A stretch of DNA of 64,000 nucleotides, taken from Stercorarius parasiticus (Eukaryota > Chordata > Aves > Charadriiformes > Stercorariidae). Location of the stretch: contig VWZL01004643.1 of assembly GCA_013396915.1 (NCBI GenBank), positions 1 through 64,000 on the forward strand, written 5' to 3'. The notes under the pieces were generated by a model. It was not told the DNA's origin. It saw only the letters and a program-made list of their open reading frames with translations, and searched no databases. The position numbers and the translations under genes were made by a program. Shown one piece after another: positions 19,861-33,590 of the stretch. Positions within the stretch are counted from its first letter, which is position 1, and each line of letters begins with the position of its first letter.

Positions 19861-21520
19861 CTGTTCTCCCATGCCAAACAATTTCTTACAGCTGAGGAGG
19901 TAAAGGACAGGGACTGACCCTTAGTGTTTGTTTTTTACCTACCTCAGCCCTGGTAACAGTGAGATCGATTAAATTAATTCTGTTTTGTCTTCACAAAAAG
20001 CCACTGACCCCGTCCTGATGGGTGAGTAGGTTTTTCCACAACTGATTGGCATTTGCTTTTCCTGGTAGTGCTGTGACAGCTATTGGGATCAGATTATTTA
20101 CTTACTGCTGTACCTGCTGCTGTCACCTTGATTCGACAAGGCTTTACCAGTCTGAGCAATGCACTGTGGAGGGATTTGGTATGTAGTGCTCCAGTTCCGT
20201 CTGGTTTTGTTAGCCCGCCAGTAAAGATAGCTCCATACATCCCTTATCGTACTAAACATTTACCCTCAGGAAACGATGACACTGGCAAGATTCCTTGTGG
20301 TTTTGCGAAAGAAAAGAAAATATTTGCTCATTCTCAATGGCTTAAAAAGGTACACTTGGGTATATTAACAACTTTCGTGAGCAGAAATGTTCTCCTAAAG
20401 CATTAGCCTTTAGGAGAAGGAGCTGCTGTAGTGGGGTCTGTGCTTTGGTGTGATTGTGCGCGTTGTGGTGGGTGTGAGAAACAGTGCATGGAGCAGGAGA
20501 CATGGGAGACGTGTGCGCCACGGTTGCAATTATATTGAGTTGCCTCTTTCTCACCCTTCCCTGTGAACCCTCCGAAACTCAGCAAATGCTCTAGAGTTGG
20601 TTATCAATTTAGGGGCCATGAAAAAGTAGATGAAAGTTTCTTTTTTCCTTTCAGCAGAACACCATGTGTCATCTACAAAGCCCACCACCATATCACTGTA
20701 CTGTTCTCCTGCATTGACTGTTTGGATAGAGTCATACTCCAGCAATTAGTATCATTTAGTTTCTATGAGATGATATCACATCCACTTCTGAACATGTTTC
20801 AGGGTGTTTTTATAGACATGATGTAATAGGTGATTGTCCCATATCTGTCTATCTATCACTGACTCGCTTTTTAAAGAAAAGGTTTAATTTTAACCTCAAG
20901 CTGCAGGCTTAGTGAAAATAATATCCGTTAACAGTTTTTCTATCTCTGTAACGTGTACTGTTTCCTCTCAGAAATAACCATCTTAGTTTCCTGGCCTGTG
21001 ATGTCATTTCTCTCTCTAGAAAAGAAAGAGTCACACAGCAAGGCAAAAACCAGATCTTGGCGATGTGTCACAGTGGGCTTTTTTCTGTGCTGTTTGAACG
21101 GAAAGCATAGCTTTATTATGAAGATAACCACATGAAAAACAATCTGACATGCCACACATGATCCATTCTGCTGATGAAGCAGATGGGAATTCGGTCCCAT
21201 TTGAAAACCAATATTTACTCTGATATCTGCTGCTTGCTTTGCAGCGCTGTCTGGCAAGGATCAGGAGTGTAAACTGGGTTTCTATGGTGGCTGTTGACAC
21301 TCGGGCCAGCTTCATGCTTTCCCACAAGATAAACTGTCACATTACGGGACCAAAGTGAGAAGCAACCCAGCCGCACAAGGGAGGGAGTAGGATCGTGGCC
21401 GGGTGCCTGGGACCGGTGGGCTGCAGGATGCCCCTTCTGGTGCTGTTGCTCTTGCCCAGGCTGTCCGCACACCAGGCAGCGGGAGTGGTGGGTTATACTC
21501 CCATGCAAAGGGCCAGCTCG
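19861..21520. other. Intergenic DNA, no feature recognised
   Basis: No exon-like, RNA-like or repeat sequence was identified. Confidence 0.6.
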
Positions 21521-21524
21521 GAGC

Positions 21525-21962
21525 AGAGGGCTGGAGCACCTCTGCTGCGAGAACAGGCTGCGAGGGTTGGGGCTGTTCAGCCCGGAGAAGAGAAGGCTCC
21601 GGGGAGACCTTATAGCGGCCTTCCAGTACCTAAAGGGGGTCTACAGGAAGGATGGGGAGGGACTCTGGATCAGGGAGTGTAATGATAGGGCATGGGGTAA
21701 TGGCCTCAAACTGAAAGAGGGGAGATTTAGATTAGATATTAGGAAGAAATTCTTTACTGTGAGGGTGGTGAGGCACTGGAACAGGTTGCCCAGAGAAGTT
21801 GTAGACGCCCCATCCCTGGAAGTGTTCAAGGCCAGGCTGGACGGGGCTTTGAGCAGCCTGGTCTAGTGGGAGGTGTCCCTGCCCAGAGCAAGGGCGTTGG
21901 AACGAGATGATCTTTAAGGTCCCTTCCAACCTGAACCATTCTGTGATTCTATGATTCTGTAA
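21525..21962 (+). mobile_element. 5'-truncated CR1 LINE, 3' end intact
   Basis: The plus strand encodes the C-terminus of CR1 ORF2 from '[14 protein letters not shown]' through 'KFFTVRVVRHWNRLPREVVD' to 'LDGALSSLV' and a stop. The typical CR1 untranslated tail follows ('aaggtcccttccaacctgaa') and ends in ATTCTGTG-ATTCTATG-ATTCTGTA octamers, the family's hallmark. The reading frame is open from about 21567 to 21866. Confidence 0.95.
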
Positions 21963-23720
21963 TACAATCGCTCTTTCCTGCTCTCCAGGTACAAAGTGAC
22001 AGACCAGGACAGGCACCAGGAGGGAGAGCGGGACACTGGGGATGTATTTGTGCAATGCCAGCTGCAGAAGCTGCCCATTCCCTTCTGCTGCCTTCATGGA
22101 CAGGCTCCTCCTGCTCACTTGTGGCACTGGGGGGTGCTGGTCCAGTAAAAGGGTACAGGTATTTCAAGACACCATGAAATAAAGATGCTGCACAGCTCAC
22201 ACAGGGCAGTGAGTCCTGTACCACACCGCTGGCACGGGACATCCAGCAGAGAGGTCTGCCAGGAAGGTCATTTCTTCTGCACAGAGCTGTTAGCTCATGT
22301 GAGCTGTATTACAGCTTTTTATCAGTGGGAATCAGTACATATCAGACAAATAGGTAACAAAGCAAACTGGCGATGCTCTGAACTGCAGAGCAGCTACCAG
22401 GAGAGGCTGACGGCTGTCCCCAGGCACAGACTTGCCTGGCGAAGGGCTCAACTGGAGGCAGGCATGGGCTGGTGCTGGTGTTCCTCATTCCTACCAAATC
22501 CCTCACCTTTATCCACTGCACCTGGAGGGCAGCGGGGTTTGAACAAGCCGGTGGTTATTTGTTGGGGAGAGGCAGCGAGCCAAGCACTGCCTGCGCCCGA
22601 GGCCACGAGGGGAACCTCACCAAACCCGGTCGGGGAAAATCCTTTAGCTCCAGGTGGTAACTCCATCGGTCTGAACACATGAGGAACTTTACCCCCGCCG
22701 TGCAGGGAGCTGGGACTGGTTGGCCTTTGAGCAGCAGTATTCAGAGCCCTTCGCTTCCCAAGGTGCTGCAATCCAAACTGAACAGTTGTGGCCCAATTCC
22801 TCCTGCCACCCCTTTGGGGTTATTTGTACAGGGGAGGATTGCCAGCTCCTCTGCCTGCCCCACCACCGAACCACGCAGCTGGCAGGGAAGCTCTTCCCGA
22901 CGTGCCTTCTGCTCTTTGATCTTAATGTAGGATCAAAATCCCTTTTTCATTTCAGGTCAATTTTCCTCTTTGTCTCCAATTCCCCATCTCTTCCCAAGCC
23001 CTGGTTCCATCACACCTGGCTGGAGTTAACCAGCCTTGAGATTAATCTTGTCCTTTCATCTCCATGCTATTTTCTCGGAGATGGATGAGGAGTTTCCCCC
23101 ATGTCTGTGGTTTCTTTCCAAAACAAGCCCTGAGAGGGTTTGAACATGTGGCCGCCGCGGGTTGCCGGTTGTAGCTCCCCATCCCAGCAGGGTTTTGGGG
23201 GTGAGGATGCAGCAGGTCAACCCTCGCAGCACTCGCGTCGATGCTTGGAGCAAACCGCCCCGAAACACCAACGCAGCACTCGCCCCACCGTGATTTGCAG
23301 CAGGACCAGGACCGGTGCTCTGGGAGAGCGTGGCACACAAAGCAGGGCGTGCAGCTCCACAGAAAGGCTGGAATTCCTTTAATAAGGGCAAGGAAAATCA
23401 AATGAAAGCATCCTTCCCTGCCTAACCCCCTGCATGAATCAACAGAGCTGACTTCAGCATCCAAAAGCGCTCAGGCTGAAGCCTTTTTCCTAGCGCACAG
23501 GCGGAGAACAGGCCGCAACAAGCAGGTGGTTAAATCACTGATAGTTGCTGTAAATTGTGTTTCTGCCGGCGATCTTGTTCTGCAGCAAAACGGCCCATTT
23601 CTGAGACACCGTTACAGCTCTACGCTGAGCCCCCTCATGGCTGCTGGGTTGAGCATAAGGCTCCTTTCCTGCAAAAAAAGAGCCTCCTGCGAGGAAGGAA
23701 GCAGAGCCCCCAGTTTCAAA
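21963..23720. other. Intergenic DNA, no feature recognised
   Basis: Overlapping open frames on both strands (for example 22185-22682) have no recognisable family. Nothing else was seen. Confidence 0.6.
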
Positions 23721-23826
23721 TCACAGAAGCATAGAATGGTTTGGGTTGGAAACCTTAAAGATCATCTCGTTCCAACGCCCCTGCCCTGGGCAGGGACGCC
23801 TCCCACCAGACCAGGTTGCTCAGTTT
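23721..23826 (-). mobile_element. CR1 LINE 3' terminal fragment
   Basis: The reverse complement matches the last hundred bases of the 21525-21962 copy: 'ctggtctggtgggaggcgtc', a 'gcaggggcgttggaacgaga' segment and 'tgatctttaaggtttccaac', ending in a degraded octamer tail. It belongs to the same or a close subfamily and is in opposite orientation. Confidence 0.9.
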
Positions 23827-23878
23827 CGAGGGAAGACTGAGCAGAGCTCTGTCCCTGTGGGCACCTTCCCACCCTGCA

Positions 23879-23920
23879 AAATGGCTCGAAATAGCTGCGA
23901 AATGGCTCGAAGTGGCTCCT
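23879..23920 (+). repeat. 21-bp direct repeat, two copies
   Basis: Two 21-base units begin 'aaatggctcgaa' at 23879 and 23900. They differ at only a few positions. No function is apparent. Confidence 0.8.
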
Positions 23921-26900
23921 GCCGTTTTCTTCTGATGCAACAACCCTCGGTAGGGCCTTGCATCAGACACGGAAGGGGCTGCGAGCCCATGGCCAGAACT
24001 AGGCGGGTGTAAAAGTCGTTTTGCAGGCTTATTTTTCTGTGCTGAGGGCAGGGAAGAAATCCAGGTGGCATTTGACCCACATAGCAGGAAGAAAATCCCA
24101 GAGAGAATATTTTGCAAGATTTTTGGCTTTATCTCCTTTGACTTGGGTGCAGGAGGTTCTCTCAAATTCGGCTTAATGAGTAAGACAGACAAAGGTGTTT
24201 GACCTTTGCTCAGCAGTGATAGCACCTGCTCAGAAACTCCACGGGGTACTAGAAAAAAAGACAGACTATTTTTGCTGAAGTTTTCTATGTTTTAATTTAA
24301 AGTATTAATCTTAATTAAACAAGGAAAATAATAACAAAAAAAAAAAGCTAGAGAGCTTTGAAGCTTTCTATCTAGGTAATGCCAGGCTTCTATTTTTTTC
24401 TAGAAAATATTAGTGGTATATGAAGAAAACAAATATGAACAAGTGACAAAAGGATTTTTCCATCTCCAAATGTTCCTTCTAAAAAACAAAAAGGTGACCG
24501 GCAATGGTCATTCTTGGTTACTCAGAGGGTCTAATCAAGACTGGGATTATTGCGGCTTTAAACGGCTTTCTTCTAGAAACTGCTATTTTTATTTTGAAGC
24601 AATTATTTTCTCTACCTGAGGAAGGCCTGTCCAATTAGCAGCTCCTCAGCCCAGCCCTTTCCCTGGGGCTGCTTTCTCAGGTTCCTGCTCTCCCCCAGTG
24701 CCCAGGCTGTCTGCAGCCAGCGCCGATTTCTGCAGTCATTGCACAAACCAACGTGTCGCGTGAGAGCTTAAACTCTTTACATTGTGGAAAGCCGGGGCCT
24801 CTTTGAAAAGACTATTTCAAGCAACTTTGTCGATCTGGATATTTATTTATTTTTTTCCCCCTAATGTAAACACAACGTTGGCAAACGGCTAAATACCATT
24901 TAGCAGGAGCAGCGCCGCGGACGGGCGGACAGGCGGCAACAGCATCGTTAGGAGACTGCAGTTATCAGCAGGGAGCTCAGCCTGGCGCGAGCGTTCCCAG
25001 CCCTGCAAGTTCATCAGGACATCTGGAAAATCCGCTCAAGATCCCAACGACCAGCTGACTTCACACACGCGAGAAATAGTGAAACAGTGAAAAGGTTGCA
25101 GTGCTCAGCGTGTCGGGCAGCTTGTAGTCACCGAAGCGTGTTCCCTTTGGGTCCCTGAGGCATACGGTGGCTTTTCCCTTGATCCAGCCAGCTCCCCCCA
25201 GCAGTGCCCACGTCCCAGCGACTTGCAGGCAGCTTCCACGGCTGCCAGTGCCTGGCAGCGGGGCAGGACGGGGGGGACTGCCAAGTCTGGGCATCCTTTT
25301 CAGTTCTTGCAGTAATGTCTGCAAACTGAGCTCCTCCTTGCCCGTCTTCGGCTGACGGGATCTCCCTGTGGCCGCACAACCGCCTCCCCCCCAGCTGCTG
25401 TTGATACAACCCCAAAACATGCAGCTTGATTTTCTCAAGATGTAGAAAGATTACATGTACTCTTGTTTTTATTATTTACGTGCAATTGGTCTGCTGACTT
25501 TTGTTTAATGTAAGCCAGGGCCAGCAGCAACCTCATTTCAAGTCCTTGCAGGCCCAAATGTGTTTTGCATATCATTTATCCTTGCAGGGCTTCAGTCCCT
25601 ATCGACTGAGCAGGAGCTTCGCCACTCGCCCTTCTCCTGGCAGAGGTAACGCATTCCCTCCAGACATTGGTTTGGGTTCTTGTTTTTTTTTTCCTTTAAC
25701 TAATCTATAATTCTTGCAGCAATGCTGCTCTCAGGTAAAACATGCACCGGCACCTCCGTGCGGCTCGTTACACCACAAAACCTCCCGAATACCTGAGATG
25801 CCCAGACCTGATTTATGAGCTCTGCAAAGCCAAAGGCTCGGAGGGACGAGCTCTCCCGCCCTCGCAGCACGCAGCGCTTACACAAGGCGAGGAGCCGCAT
25901 GGGGAGAGGGGGGAGCCCGTGATTTTCCAGGGCAAGTTAGAGCAGAAATCGCCTCACTGAAATCCAGAGCCGGGCTCCTGCAGACATCGACCAAAGCAGA
26001 AAACTGGTCCAAAGTGGAGAACGCGCTCATGTTCCCACCGTGCAGTTATGCTTTTCGGGTTTGTACAGGCGTATTGCCACGTCCTTAGAATTTGCTTATG
26101 GCGCTTAGCGCGCACAAAGCTCTGTGCCTTTTATTTTTATTACTCATTTTTATGATAATACTGTTGACTGCTCTGGAGGCTACGAGATTCATAACTTGAT
26201 GCTGTTACAGACAGTACCTCATTTTCAGAAGTCTGGAGAGGTCTTTAATGGTACCCTGCTCATAGCTTGCTTTGGACTGTGCAAAGAGCCTGGCACAACG
26301 TGTAGACAGAAAACATGGTGCAGAGGACATATAAAGACCTTCTGCTGGTCTGCTCTGCCGTGGACAAATGCGTCCCTACCCACCGAAGCTGCTTTGCAAC
26401 CTGTGCGTGTCCCTGCCACTGCCGGCGATGTGGTCTGGCTCTGAAGGACACGGTGACAAGTGATGACAAGCCACGCCGAGGAGCGTGGGGAGGAGGATGG
26501 GATCCTCGAGCTGCATCGGTTCAGTGCTTATTGCCCTGGCTGCAAAGGGACGGCGGGGAATCCGTTCCAAAAGGAGGTGTTGAAAAGAGCTCTTAATACA
26601 AAAAAAAGAATTAGTTTTCTTACGTAATCTGTCATCCTGCCTGTTTCCGTTGTCTCAGTCCCTGTCCCTCTCCCCGGCATCCTTGCCCTGCTCAGCGCCT
26701 TGCCAGCTCCATCCAAACCGGGCTGCCGCTCGGCTCTGTGCTGGCCAACACCGCTGCCACGGCTCCCGGTGCTCATGGTGGGTAATTGGATTGTGCTGAA
26801 AAGGGCTTTCAGCTAGCCCAAATCCGGGGACGAGCTCCCCGAGGCAGGTCTTTAACAAGACCGAGGCAACAGGTACATTTTCTGCTCCAGCAAACCTTGT

Positions 26901-27212
26901 CTGCAAGCTGACTTTTTGGGGACAGGGTGGTGGCAGAGCTTTTCACGTGAGCACGAGCTGCCCTGCACGATGGCCCCAGAAGGACAGTGTCTGAAGGACA
27001 AGTGAGTTAAATTAGGAAAGAGAGGCTCAGGCAAGAAGAGCTGTTATTTCTTGCTTCCCTGGGCTCCAATTCGGTGTAGGGATCCAAATGTGAATTTATC
27101 TTTCTCGTTGTGCAGCTTGCATGAAGACCGGGGAATTTCCAGCACTTACTGCCACATCTGATTCAGGCAGCGCTTTTTATCCGTTCTTAGCAGGTGGGCA
27201 AGATCGGTCACA

Positions 27213-27310
27213 GCTGGGGAAACTGAGGCACAGCCAGGCACAATGGTGGTTGGCTGGAGGAGACCCCAGACCTCCAGGTGTCCCCTCCGACCACACCACT
27301 ATCCCCTGTG
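27213..27310 (+). repeat. MIR-like SINE remnant
   Basis: 'ctggggaaactgaggcacag' is followed by 'gaccccagacctccaggtgt' and 'ccacaccactatcccctgtg'. This matches the MIR 3' half, whose blocks are gaggaaactgaggcacag, then acccaggtctcctgact, then ccactagac. Confidence 0.5.
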
Positions 27311-28372
27311 CCATCCGTACCCAGTGGGGGGGATGACAGTCTGAGTAGGCAGAAAAATTGCATATTCAGTAAATATGCAGAAAAAACCCACCTTTTAGTT
27401 GTCTGTAAAAAAATCCCTCTGTTGTATTTCAAGGTCTGGTAATCAGGGGGTTGGAGGCATCCTTCTGTTAAAGATCTACAACACCCACTCTTCTCTAAAT
27501 CCAGTGTCGCTGAGCTCTGACGCCTTAAATAGGTCTCCAGCAAAATCAGGACAGACTGCCACGTTCTGAAGAGATTCCTTTGTTTCGTGGCTTTTGTACA
27601 ACCGGTGAAATACTAGCAACTTCTCTTTTCTTAAAGAAAAAAGACTTCCAAGCAGAACTTCCATTGCTTCAATACTAAGGGGACAATTTTGTTGTCGGGT
27701 GTATTTTGCTGCAAGGAAGTTTGTCAACATCAATTCTCCTTTTATTAAATTTCCTCATACCCGTATCTCATTTTTGGTGTATTAATTTACCTGCCTCAGA
27801 GGATCCCTTTATTAGCTCTATCCACAATTCCTCGTCAGCTCCTTGCTTTCTTTTACGTTTGCAGCCTTGAAGCAGTTCCCAGCCCGTGTCACACCCCACC
27901 CTTAGTGGCTTCTTCCCAACCCAAACATATTTAGTGCCTTTCATCTTTTGCACAAATCTTCAAATAAACAACTGTTTTATTGCTTTTTGCTGGGCTTGCC
28001 TCCAGCGTGCAGAGGCATTTCTATCTGCTGCTCCAAGGGCTCATCCTTCCTTGGTGGCAGACCCCCGCGCCTGTCTCCGTGCCACTCAAACACAGAGGCG
28101 CTCCTGCGTTTGGGGAGAAAAAAGTCATGGTTTTGGTTCGAGGGAGGAAAAACATCAGTCTCGCTGCCTGTGTGTCCTCCAGAAGGGCTGCGTTCCCACG
28201 CCTGCCCCCCCCATCACCACTGCCACCTCCAGCCGTCAGGACAAAAGACCAGCAGCCGCAAGACCGAAGCTGGGGAGATGGGTCTAGACAGCTCGGTGCT
28301 GCCTGGGGACCGCGCTGGCTCCACATGTGGCTCCCATGCAGTGAGCCCTTCCCGGGCAAAGCCCAGCATGAA

Positions 28373-28411
28373 GCTTCCTCTACCACCGTGGGGCTTCCTC
28401 TGCCACCATGG
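28373..28411 (+). repeat. Short tandem duplication, about 20 bp, two copies
   Basis: 'gcttcctctaccaccgtgg' and 'gcttcctctgccaccatgg' lie side by side and differ at two positions. Confidence 0.8.
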
Positions 28412-31098
28412 ATGCATCGACATTCATCTGGAGATGAAGGCACAGCTGCCACAGCGGCACCAAAGGAAAGGACAACTTGGGGCGAGCCAAAAGCCAACAC
28501 ATGGCCGAAGGACCAGCTCTCCAGCAGACATCCGTAATGATCTTTAAAGGAAAACTCATATGAAACATGAGGTCTGATCCCTTCCCAGGTTTGCCCTTCC
28601 AGCCTCAGCCTCACGAGGGTAGTGCTCCTTGAGGCTGGGGCTGCACCCGGGCTCCTGCAGTTAATAACAAACCCTTTTATCTGAGCTTTTCTTGAACTTC
28701 AACGCACACATAAAAGTTGTCTCGACAGCATCCCCTGACACTGAGTGCGTGATTAACTCTGCCGTGTGCGATAAAACACTTCCTGCCTTTGTCTCGGGCC
28801 GTCCGCCTGAGCGCTCCCCCGGCGCTGGTGGGACCTCCTGCAGCCCTGCAGCCCCCAGCCCCGCTGGGGTGACCCGACCAGCCCAGCCCTCAGGACAGGC
28901 ACATGGGGTGACATTACATAGCGTCATTGGATTTTTTCTTTTTCATTCTCTCTTTCTAACACTCGTCTCATCTGCAGTTTTATTGCCCTGCCGGGAGATC
29001 CCTCGCTGTAGTCAACTTTATATTTGATGAGCCTGAAAATGGTCATTCTCCAGGAGATTTTGGCACCCCTGTCCATCTCTTTTTCCAGATCGTGTGTGCT
29101 GGACTGGCCTGAACCAGGAAAGGATCCACATGCAAGCTCTGCAGACCACCTCCCTCCACTGTTGACTACTTCAGCCAGTGCTTTCGCTTTCCCAAACTGA
29201 AATTAATTCCTTCTTTCAAACCCCGTGGGAAGGTCAGTGAGAGATGAACCTGCTGAAGACCAAGGATACGGGGCACTGGAAGCTTGGTGGTCTGGGGAGG
29301 ACTGACCTCCCTGTACGAAAGCTGCGTGTTTCTCCCCAGGATGCTCTTCTCCATCTCTCTGCTCACTTTATCCTCTGCAACAGCTTCTTGCAACCAGTCT
29401 GGGCTACTCCTGAACCCAGTACCTGTACCAGCATCCCGTTTGCCACCTCCCGTACTCCGGGCATCGTTGTGCGGCAGGTTGCACGCACCTGCTGGTACCA
29501 CTTAATCTGATCAGGGACGCTTTGCTGCTCTTGAAGGCCTCTGAATCCCACCGCTGGAGCTTTGCTCCGAAACACGATGCTTCATCTGGCAGCAATTCCT
29601 TGGGCTGTCTCCCTGTGAAGAAAGGCTCCAGCATGGGAACTTCTCCAAGCAAGCCTTTAGCAAGCACGGATGCAAATAACTCATCTCGTTTCTGTGCTAC
29701 TGCCTTATCTGTCTGCTAAAGCGCTTTGCAGCACAGCGTGGGGCCCTCTGCCTCTCTGGCCGGCTTCCTGCGGGCGTCACAGCCCTTCTCCCACTTGTGA
29801 ATGTACTGTTGACTTGTCTTATTGAGATTTTATATTTAATTTGCCAGAGTTTATTCTCTCCTCTGTTTTCCTTCTTTGGCCACAGCTGTCACTTTTTGAA
29901 TGATCTCTTTTAAATCGCTAATGGCACAGGCTATTCTGCTGTTTAGCCCTGCTGGCTTTTGGAGATGTTTTTCTTAGATTACTCTAATTCCTCCACTAAG
30001 TGTCTCTAATGCCATACCGGAGAGCCTCCCTGTCTCTTGTTGCACACATTATCCTTTTAACTGCATTCTCATTTCTGCACCTTTAACTTCTTCCTTTTTT
30101 TTTTATTCCTTATTTCTTTCATTCTATTATTCTGTCCTTATATTTGAAGTTAAATGTTACGGTGGTAGCTGGGTTTGGTCTTAGAAGGACGTTGGGCTTG
30201 AGCATGTAACACTGCACGTTCTCTCTTCCAGTGTTACTTTCTGGAAGAGTAAATCAGGAATTGCCTCTTCCTCGTGAATTCTCTCATTGTTCAAGGCATC
30301 AGTTGACTGTAGCACCTAAAATTCAGTATGAAATTTGTGTATAACGTCTATTCAGCCTATGTAGGCATCACTGAAGTCTCCCTTTACTACTGGGTTTTCT
30401 TCACAGCCTTCCTAAGCTCCATTAGCATTTCATGCCCATTTCTTCCACTTGGGAGCTGGGGGGTTGTGCTAACAGAAGAGCCTCAGCACCATCTTCTCCT
30501 TTAGGAAGGAAAACTCCTGAGCTCTGCCCTCTGCACACCCAAAAGTGCAAATCTCCAAGCAACCCTCACACCTCCACCTTTCCGCGTGCCTGAGCATCCC
30601 CCTCCCGCTACCCAGGGCGCCTGCATCTCTCCCGCGTGGAAGCACACGGGGAAGAGGGATTGCAGCAGAGGATCCACTTTCCCCATATAAAGTTTGATAC
30701 TTTCCTGCTGTTGAGACATTTGTTTTTTGGCTGCAAGCTTTTACCAGCAGCATGAGCAGCATCTCTGCCATATCACCACGCAGATACACCCTGGGAACTG
30801 GGACATCCGCCTTCTGCTCCCACCTCTTGCCCAAAGCTCACCCACTTTCCCATACCTGTACTTATAACACAGGCAAAACCAGAAATGGCAACTAGAATTT
30901 TAAGAAGGAGGACGGTGATAGAGAAATGGATGCTGTCGTTGCTTTGCTACGCTCCTAGATCCGTCTGCAAGAGGAGCACTGGGAACCCCAGGGCTCGGGT
31001 GCTGGTGGACGTGGGATAAACAAGGCAACCTTTTGCAAAATAAAACTTTCAGAGGCAAAGACCAGCAACAAGAGAGTTGTAATTCAGCTTTCTTTGTT

Positions 31099-31146
31099 AA
31101 AAAAAAAAAACAAAACCCAACAAAACAAAACAACAACCCAAAACAT
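31099..31146 (+). repeat. A-rich low-complexity tract
   Basis: A run of A followed by CAAAA-type repeats. Confidence 0.85.
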
Positions 31147-32717
31147 AGAACAACCCAAACATTTAACAGATTTGTTAACCACAGACATAAAAGAATCGAG
31201 AAATACTAGAAAAAATACATCGCAGGAGACATCTTCTTTTACAAGGCAATTTGATTAAGTTACTACTGGCTGACCAGCACTCGATCAGCCGTGGAGTAGC
31301 TGTGTTGACAGGAACACAAACATTGTAAATAGACGGCGCTTACTGTAGAAGTATTAAGACTAAAAGATATTTACCCCTTAAAATAAATAGAATGTCATCT
31401 ACAGCAACATTTAAATTAGTAAAATATTTTTAAAGCAACCAAATATAACAAAATTGTAAATCAGATCTAGATTTTCTTCTGTACGTTAAGATCCTTTTTT
31501 TTCTGTGTTTTAAAAAAAAAAAACCCAACAAAAATAAGAACTTTAGAAGAAAGGTATCTCTGAAAAGTCAGATTATTCACTAGAAGTGAATTTCACCCTC
31601 CTTTTGTTCTGCGGGCCAGCGCAAGGTCCGGGTACCACTTAGAATTCTGCCTTTGCAAGGATTTAGTGGGACGCGGACCTCACCCTGCCCTCTGAACAAG
31701 TCAGGATTTTTTTCCCTAGGTGTGGAATTCATCCCAGCGCGGGAGACGCAGCCCGACCCCACAGCACCACATCCCACTGGCTGGGAGAGCATCCGAGCGC
31801 TCGCAGAGCCCCTGCGCCGAGATGAACATCACCCAACGGGAATAATTTACGTGTAGTTATAAACTCTCTTTTAGGCCATTTAAAAATTAATTCAGTATAT
31901 CTAAAAAAATATTATTCTTTTTCCTCATTAACACTTCAACAGCTGGAGGAAGCAACACCCCTTCTCACGCAAGGAACAGGGGGCTAAAAGCAAAGAAATA
32001 ATCCTCTGGACATCGGTTCCTTATGGGTGACCTAATCCAAGCCGCGTTTCCTACGTGCAGCTGAACGGCACTTGGCTGTGACTCCCAGCAGCATCCCGCA
32101 CACCCCCACCCCAGCTGCTAGTTCCAGTTTAGACCGTGTAAACTGGGAAGAAACTTCTCAAGTACAGGCAAAACCAGCGTAAGGCTGGCCGGCTGTCGCT
32201 CCTCGGGAAGCCACCAGAAATGGAGAGCCCCTTGAGCATCCCTCAAGGCCGAGGTCTCGCAGGATGCCCTGGCACAGGCAGGATCCCTGGCGGAGGCGTG
32301 GGAGCAGACTCCCATCGCCACAGGGAGCCGTCTGTCGGGCTCCCTGGTTGGCAGCCAAGTGCTCTGGGTCCAGCTGTGCCATCCTGTCCCGCGGCTGGAG
32401 ATGCTCATGGGGCTCCCAGCGCCGGCACAAGGCTGCGATTCAGTCCGTGGGGCTCTGCCGAGGTGGCGGCGCCAGCCAGCAGACCTCAGCGTGAGCCCCA
32501 GGGGGGAACCGGAGCCGTCTGGCCCCTGGGCTGCCCTTTCCCAAGCTCCAGTAGGAAGCTTTGTTCCAGCCCTTTCTCAATGGCCAACATCGCCTTCCCC
32601 TTTGATGTCATTAGAAACAGAGTTGCGCAACCGGCTGATGGAAAAGCTGGTGTCCCGCAAGAATAGCCCCAAACAGCCAGAGCGTTGTGTAATGACAACA
32701 TTTGGCTGTTTCCTCCT

Positions 32718-32768
32718 TTTGTTTTTTTTTTTGTTTTTTTTTTTAATTTTATTTTATTTATTTTTTAT
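32718..32768. repeat. T-rich low-complexity tract
   Basis: Two poly-T runs are followed by several TTTATT words. On the minus strand these read as overlapping AATAAA words, so one or more could serve as poly(A) signals for SLC7A5, but the tract is also plain low complexity. Confidence 0.85.
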
Positions 32769-33210
32769 TGAAGCCCGAGAACACTGTAGCCTCGGCTAAA
32801 GGCACGGGTTTCTTCCCAGGCTGAGAGGAAGCCTTCCCTGTGATTCCCCAGAGCCAGAGCGGGACTCTGCCACCGCAAACCATCTCTCCGTGGTTGGGAA
32901 GTGGCGGCAGCAGGGAAGAGCAAGGCCACCACCCGTCCAGGGCTCCGCATTCGGGGCAGACCCACAAGCGGAGGAGCCCACGGAGAAGCCCAGTTTATTC
33001 CCCTGAGCTGCCCACAGGGAGAGGGCTCGGAGAACAAAGCTGCTGCTTAGGAGTTTCAATCCAGTCGAAGGGTCTTTAAAGTTTGTTCAGCAGCGACAGA
33101 GTCCCTTTGAACTTCGTATTCACAGGGGGTGCCATTAAAAACAAAAGCGTGTTTACCAGAAGACGGTATCCGAGATAGAAAACACTGCAAATACTGCAGG
33201 AAGTTAATAA

Positions 33211-33243
33211 TATTTTAAAAAAAAAAGAAAAAAAAAAGAAAAA
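33211..33243 (+). repeat. A-rich low-complexity tract
   Basis: Three runs of A separated by single G residues. Confidence 0.9.
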
Positions 33244-33590
33244 TCCGCCTAGGATGACTTAAATACCCCCTATTTTTGGTGGGGAGCATTGTGCAGGGCT
33301 GAGCAGGGCTGGCTCCCCTCTCAGTCGGGAAGAAGGTTTCTCATTTAGAGAGAGGAAGCCAAGGGGCAAGGAGGCGCCTGGCCGCCGGCTCCTGCCCGCC
33401 CCTGCCCTATGGTTTAGCAATCCCTGTGGGATGCTGTTCCGCGAACACCCCTAACAACTCACTGCCTGGGAGTCTAAACACTTAAAAATCAAGCTAAGAG
33501 GAGCGATAATCGAAAGGGGGGTTTAGTCCGAGGACCGAGGGAGTACTGCGGCACAGCCATCACCTGCAGAAATATGCAGCCATGGCTCCA

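Larger units (their letters stand above)
23921..33590. other. Intergenic DNA (distal part)
   Basis: No gene was recognised. Open frames at 27948-28547 (plus) and 28021-28614 (minus) overlap on opposite strands and resemble nothing known to me. The stretch holds a MIR-like remnant, a short tandem repeat and A- or T-rich tracts, listed separately. Confidence 0.6.

Noticed and set aside
27948..28614. Overlapping open frames of 185-199 codons on both strands
   Set aside because: Simultaneous long frames on both strands in GC-rich DNA suggest stop-codon scarcity, not coding. There are no domains and no splice context.
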